From contig DAOVXI010000073.1 in the NCBI GenBank assembly GCA_030636245.1, positions 1 to 8,038 of the forward strand: DNA of 8,038 nucleotides. Reading direction: 5' to 3'. Made by a program: the position numbers and the translations under genes. The stretch is from Deltaproteobacteria bacterium. Lineage in GTDB: Bacteria; Desulfobacterota; GWC2-55-46; DRQE01. The notes beneath the pieces were generated by a model, which saw nothing but the letters and a program-made list of their open reading frames with translations, had not been told where the DNA came from and made no database searches. Each line of letters opens with the position of its first letter. Within the stretch, counting starts at the first letter, position 1. This document shows, piece after piece, positions 6,483 to 8,038 of the stretch.

Positions 6483-7392
6483 GGACTTAAAGTCTATAAA
6501 GATAGGGGTTCTTATGGGAGGGCTCTCAGAGGAGTCCGAGATATCTTTAAAGAGCGGCAATGCGGTTGTTAGCGCATTAAAAGATGCCGGCTATAACGTT
6601 ATCGGAATTGAAGTAGATAGAGACATAGCTTTGAAGATAGCAAGAGAGAATATAGAGTGTGCTTTTATAGCACTGCATGGTACATACGGCGAGGACGGAA
6701 CTATCCAAGGGCTTCTTGAAGTTATGGGAGTGCCATATACCGGTTCAGGTGTTCTTGCAAGCGCGCTTGCTATGGATAAAGCTGCATGCAAAGTGTTTTT
6801 AGATAATGCCGGTGTTACAACACCGAAGAGTGAGAACGTAAAAGAAGGCGAGAGCGTTCGCAGCTCAATAGGCTTTCCCGTCATCGTTAAGCCGGTCAAA
6901 CAGGGATCAACAATAGGTATTAATATAGCAAACAATAAGGAAGAACTCGAGGCGGCTGTTGTTGAGGCCTTAAAGCATGACGATGTAGCGATGATAGAGG
7001 AGCTGATAATAGGACGGGAGCTTACGGTCTCTGTTATGGGAGATAAGATCTTTCCTGTTCTTGAAGTTACAACGACCGAGCCCATATATAACTATAAGGC
7101 CAAGTACGAAAAGGGTTATACGGATTTTAAAGTACCGGCGGAGTTAAGTAAGGATGAAGAGGATAAGGTTAAAAAGACGGCGCTGCAAAGCTATAAGGTT
7201 CTTGGGTGCAGGGGCGCGGCAAGGGTAGATATAATTTTAGATGAAGAGGGTACGCCATATGTTCTTGAGGTCAATACCATACCGGGCATGACCGAGTTGA
7301 GTTTGCTTCCAATGGCGGCGGCAGCTGATGGTATGGATTTTACAGAAGTTGTTATAGAGATGCTCTCATCAGCAAGAACGGATGTTAATTAG
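6472..7392 (+). CDS. ddl: D-alanine--D-alanine ligase Ddl, probable GTG start
   Basis: Ddl is a cytoplasmic ATP-grasp enzyme that joins two D-Ala to form the dipeptide added by MurF. From the GTG it has 306 residues, the usual length for the DdlB type. The N-terminal domain carries GGLSEESEISLKSG (16-29), then HGTYGEDGTIQG (69-80) and PYTGSGVLASALAMDK (88-103). The ATP-grasp part has QGSTIGI (134-140), the omega-loop stretch YNYKAKY (196-202), RVDIILD (241-247) and EVNTIPGMTE (256-265), whose Glu256 and Asn258 should bind magnesium. Tyr202 matches the tyrosine of D-Ala-D-Ala ligases, and the His-containing loop of VanA-type D-Ala-D-Lac ligases is absent. The start overlaps the end of murB by 11 nt. 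In-frame TTG codons at 6442, 6448 and 6466 are less likely, and the ATG at 6514 lies too deep in the first motif. Confidence 0.96.
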   Translation: MKSKDLKSIKIGVLMGGLSEESEISLKSGNAVVSALKDAGYNVIGIEVDRDIALKIARENIECAFIALHGTYGEDGTIQGLLEVMGVPYTGSGVLASALAMDKAACKVFLDNAGVTTPKSENVKEGESVRSSIGFPVIVKPVKQGSTIGINIANNKEELEAAVVEALKHDDVAMIEELIIGRELTVSVMGDKIFPVLEVTTTEPIYNYKAKYEKGYTDFKVPAELSKDEEDKVKKTALQSYKVLGCRGAARVDIILDEEGTPYVLEVNTIPGMTELSLLPMAAAADGMDFTEVVIEMLSSARTDVN

Positions 7393-7397
7393 CGATT

Positions 7398-8038
7398 ATG
7401 GCAAAAGAGAAAAAAATTAAGAGCAAAAGGGTCTCGAACAGGAAGAGTAATGTTCGTAGAGATCGTGGTGATAAGAAAAGATCCGGTATAAGCATTAAGC
7501 GTATAGCTCATGCGATGCTGATAGTGTTTGTTGTGTACGGCACTGTACTTTTGGGAGGAAGGCTTTACAGCGAACTGCTTGATGCGCCATCACTAAGTGT
7601 TAGTGAGATCGTTGTTAGTGGTAGTGACTCGGTAAGCGGTGGGGAGCTTCTAAGGCTGGGAGATATTTATGCGGGGAAAAGTATTTTAAAAATAGATACG
7701 AAGGAAGCCTCTGTGGCCATGACAAGTCATCCGTATGTAGAGGAGGCGAAGGTCAAAAGGCAGCTTCCGAACAAGGTCTATATCGATGTTAAGGAGAGAA
7801 AGCCTGTTCTGTTGGTTAATACCGACAGACTAATGATAATGGATACCAAGGGCGTGGTCTTTAAAGCCTATACGTTTAATGATGCGGTAAGTCTTCCTAT
7901 ACTTACCGGCATCAGGGATCAAGAGATGGTCGAGCAGGTTTACAAAGAAAAGCTCTACTTTTTGCTTGAGGCGATGTCGGCTAGCAGTACCGTGAAGTTG
8001 GATGAAATATCAGAGATAAATTATAACCCGTTCTACGG
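7398..8038 (+). CDS. ftsQ: Cell division protein FtsQ (DivIB family), 3' end outside the window
   Basis: FtsQ is a bitopic inner-membrane divisome protein that, with FtsL and FtsB, links early and late division proteins and helps control septal synthesis. The frame runs from ATG 7398 to the window edge, with 213 codons and no stop. Residues 1-35 form a very Lys/Arg-rich cytoplasmic tail. Residues about 36-55 are a single hydrophobic segment. A POTRA domain follows at about 66-125, recognisable from SVSEIVVSGSDSVSGGELL, GKSILKID, HPYVEEAKVKRQLPN and VYIDVKERKPVLLV. The start of the FtsQ beta domain follows. The assignment rests on this domain order and on its position after ddl, since the family is weakly conserved. 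An in-frame TAA at 7386-7388 limits the start. No Shine-Dalgarno is obvious in the 5 nt gap, so translation may be coupled to ddl. Confidence 0.93.
   Translation, partial: MAKEKKIKSKRVSNRKSNVRRDRGDKKRSGISIKRIAHAMLIVFVVYGTVLLGGRLYSELLDAPSLSVSEIVVSGSDSVSGGELLRLGDIYAGKSILKIDTKEASVAMTSHPYVEEAKVKRQLPNKVYIDVKERKPVLLVNTDRLMIMDTKGVVFKAYTFNDAVSLPILTGIRDQEMVEQVYKEKLYFLLEAMSASSTVKLDEISEINYNPFY

Noticed and set aside
5877..6560. Minus-strand open frame of 227 codons across murB and the start of ddl
   Set aside because: It covers two conserved sense genes, shows no recognisable domain, and has no plausible place in the operon.
6472..7392. VanA-like D-Ala-D-Lac ligase (glycopeptide resistance)
   Set aside because: The omega loop has the tyrosine-containing KAKY stretch of D-Ala-D-Ala ligases, and no vanH or vanX neighbours are present.
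1..8038. A hidden novel system, RNA gene, repeat array or mobile element
   Set aside because: Conserved sense genes fill nearly every base, the gaps are at most 16 nt, and I saw no direct or inverted repeats, tRNA-like folds or transposase fragments.

Overview
The window is an ordinary, intact, gene-dense stretch of a bacterial division and cell wall (dcw) cluster. All genes are on the + strand. The order is mraY (3' half only), murD, ftsW, murG, murC, murB, ddl, ftsQ (5' part only). The genes are packed tightly: mraY and murD share an ATGA overlap, ddl starts inside the end of murB, and the remaining gaps are 1 to 16 nt. I see no room for an internal promoter or terminator, and I found no RNA gene, mobile element, repeat array or CRISPR. 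There is no non-coding stretch longer than 16 bases.

Together the genes cover most of the route from UDP-MurNAc to polymerised peptidoglycan. MurB makes UDP-MurNAc. MurC and MurD add L-Ala and D-Glu. Ddl supplies D-Ala-D-Ala. MraY makes lipid I and MurG makes lipid II at the inner face of the membrane. FtsW polymerises lipid II at the septum, and FtsQ belongs to the divisome scaffold that controls septal synthesis. The usual missing members (ftsL, ftsI, murE and murF upstream; ftsA and ftsZ downstream) probably lie just outside the window. That is an inference from typical clusters.

The organism is a bacterium that makes peptidoglycan and has a standard divisome. The order murG-murC-murB-ddl-ftsQ, and proteins that look like those of Desulfobacterota (former Deltaproteobacteria), point to that broad group or a neighbouring phylum such as Nitrospirota. 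I cannot place it more closely by eye. Codon use is distinctive: Ile is mostly AUA, Arg is often AGA or AGG, and four of the seven visible start codons are TTG or GTG.

I found no previously undescribed system. The points worth a second look are small: the non-AUG starts, the AUA bias, the coupled gene junctions, and a few substitutions in conserved motifs of MraY, MurB and Ddl.
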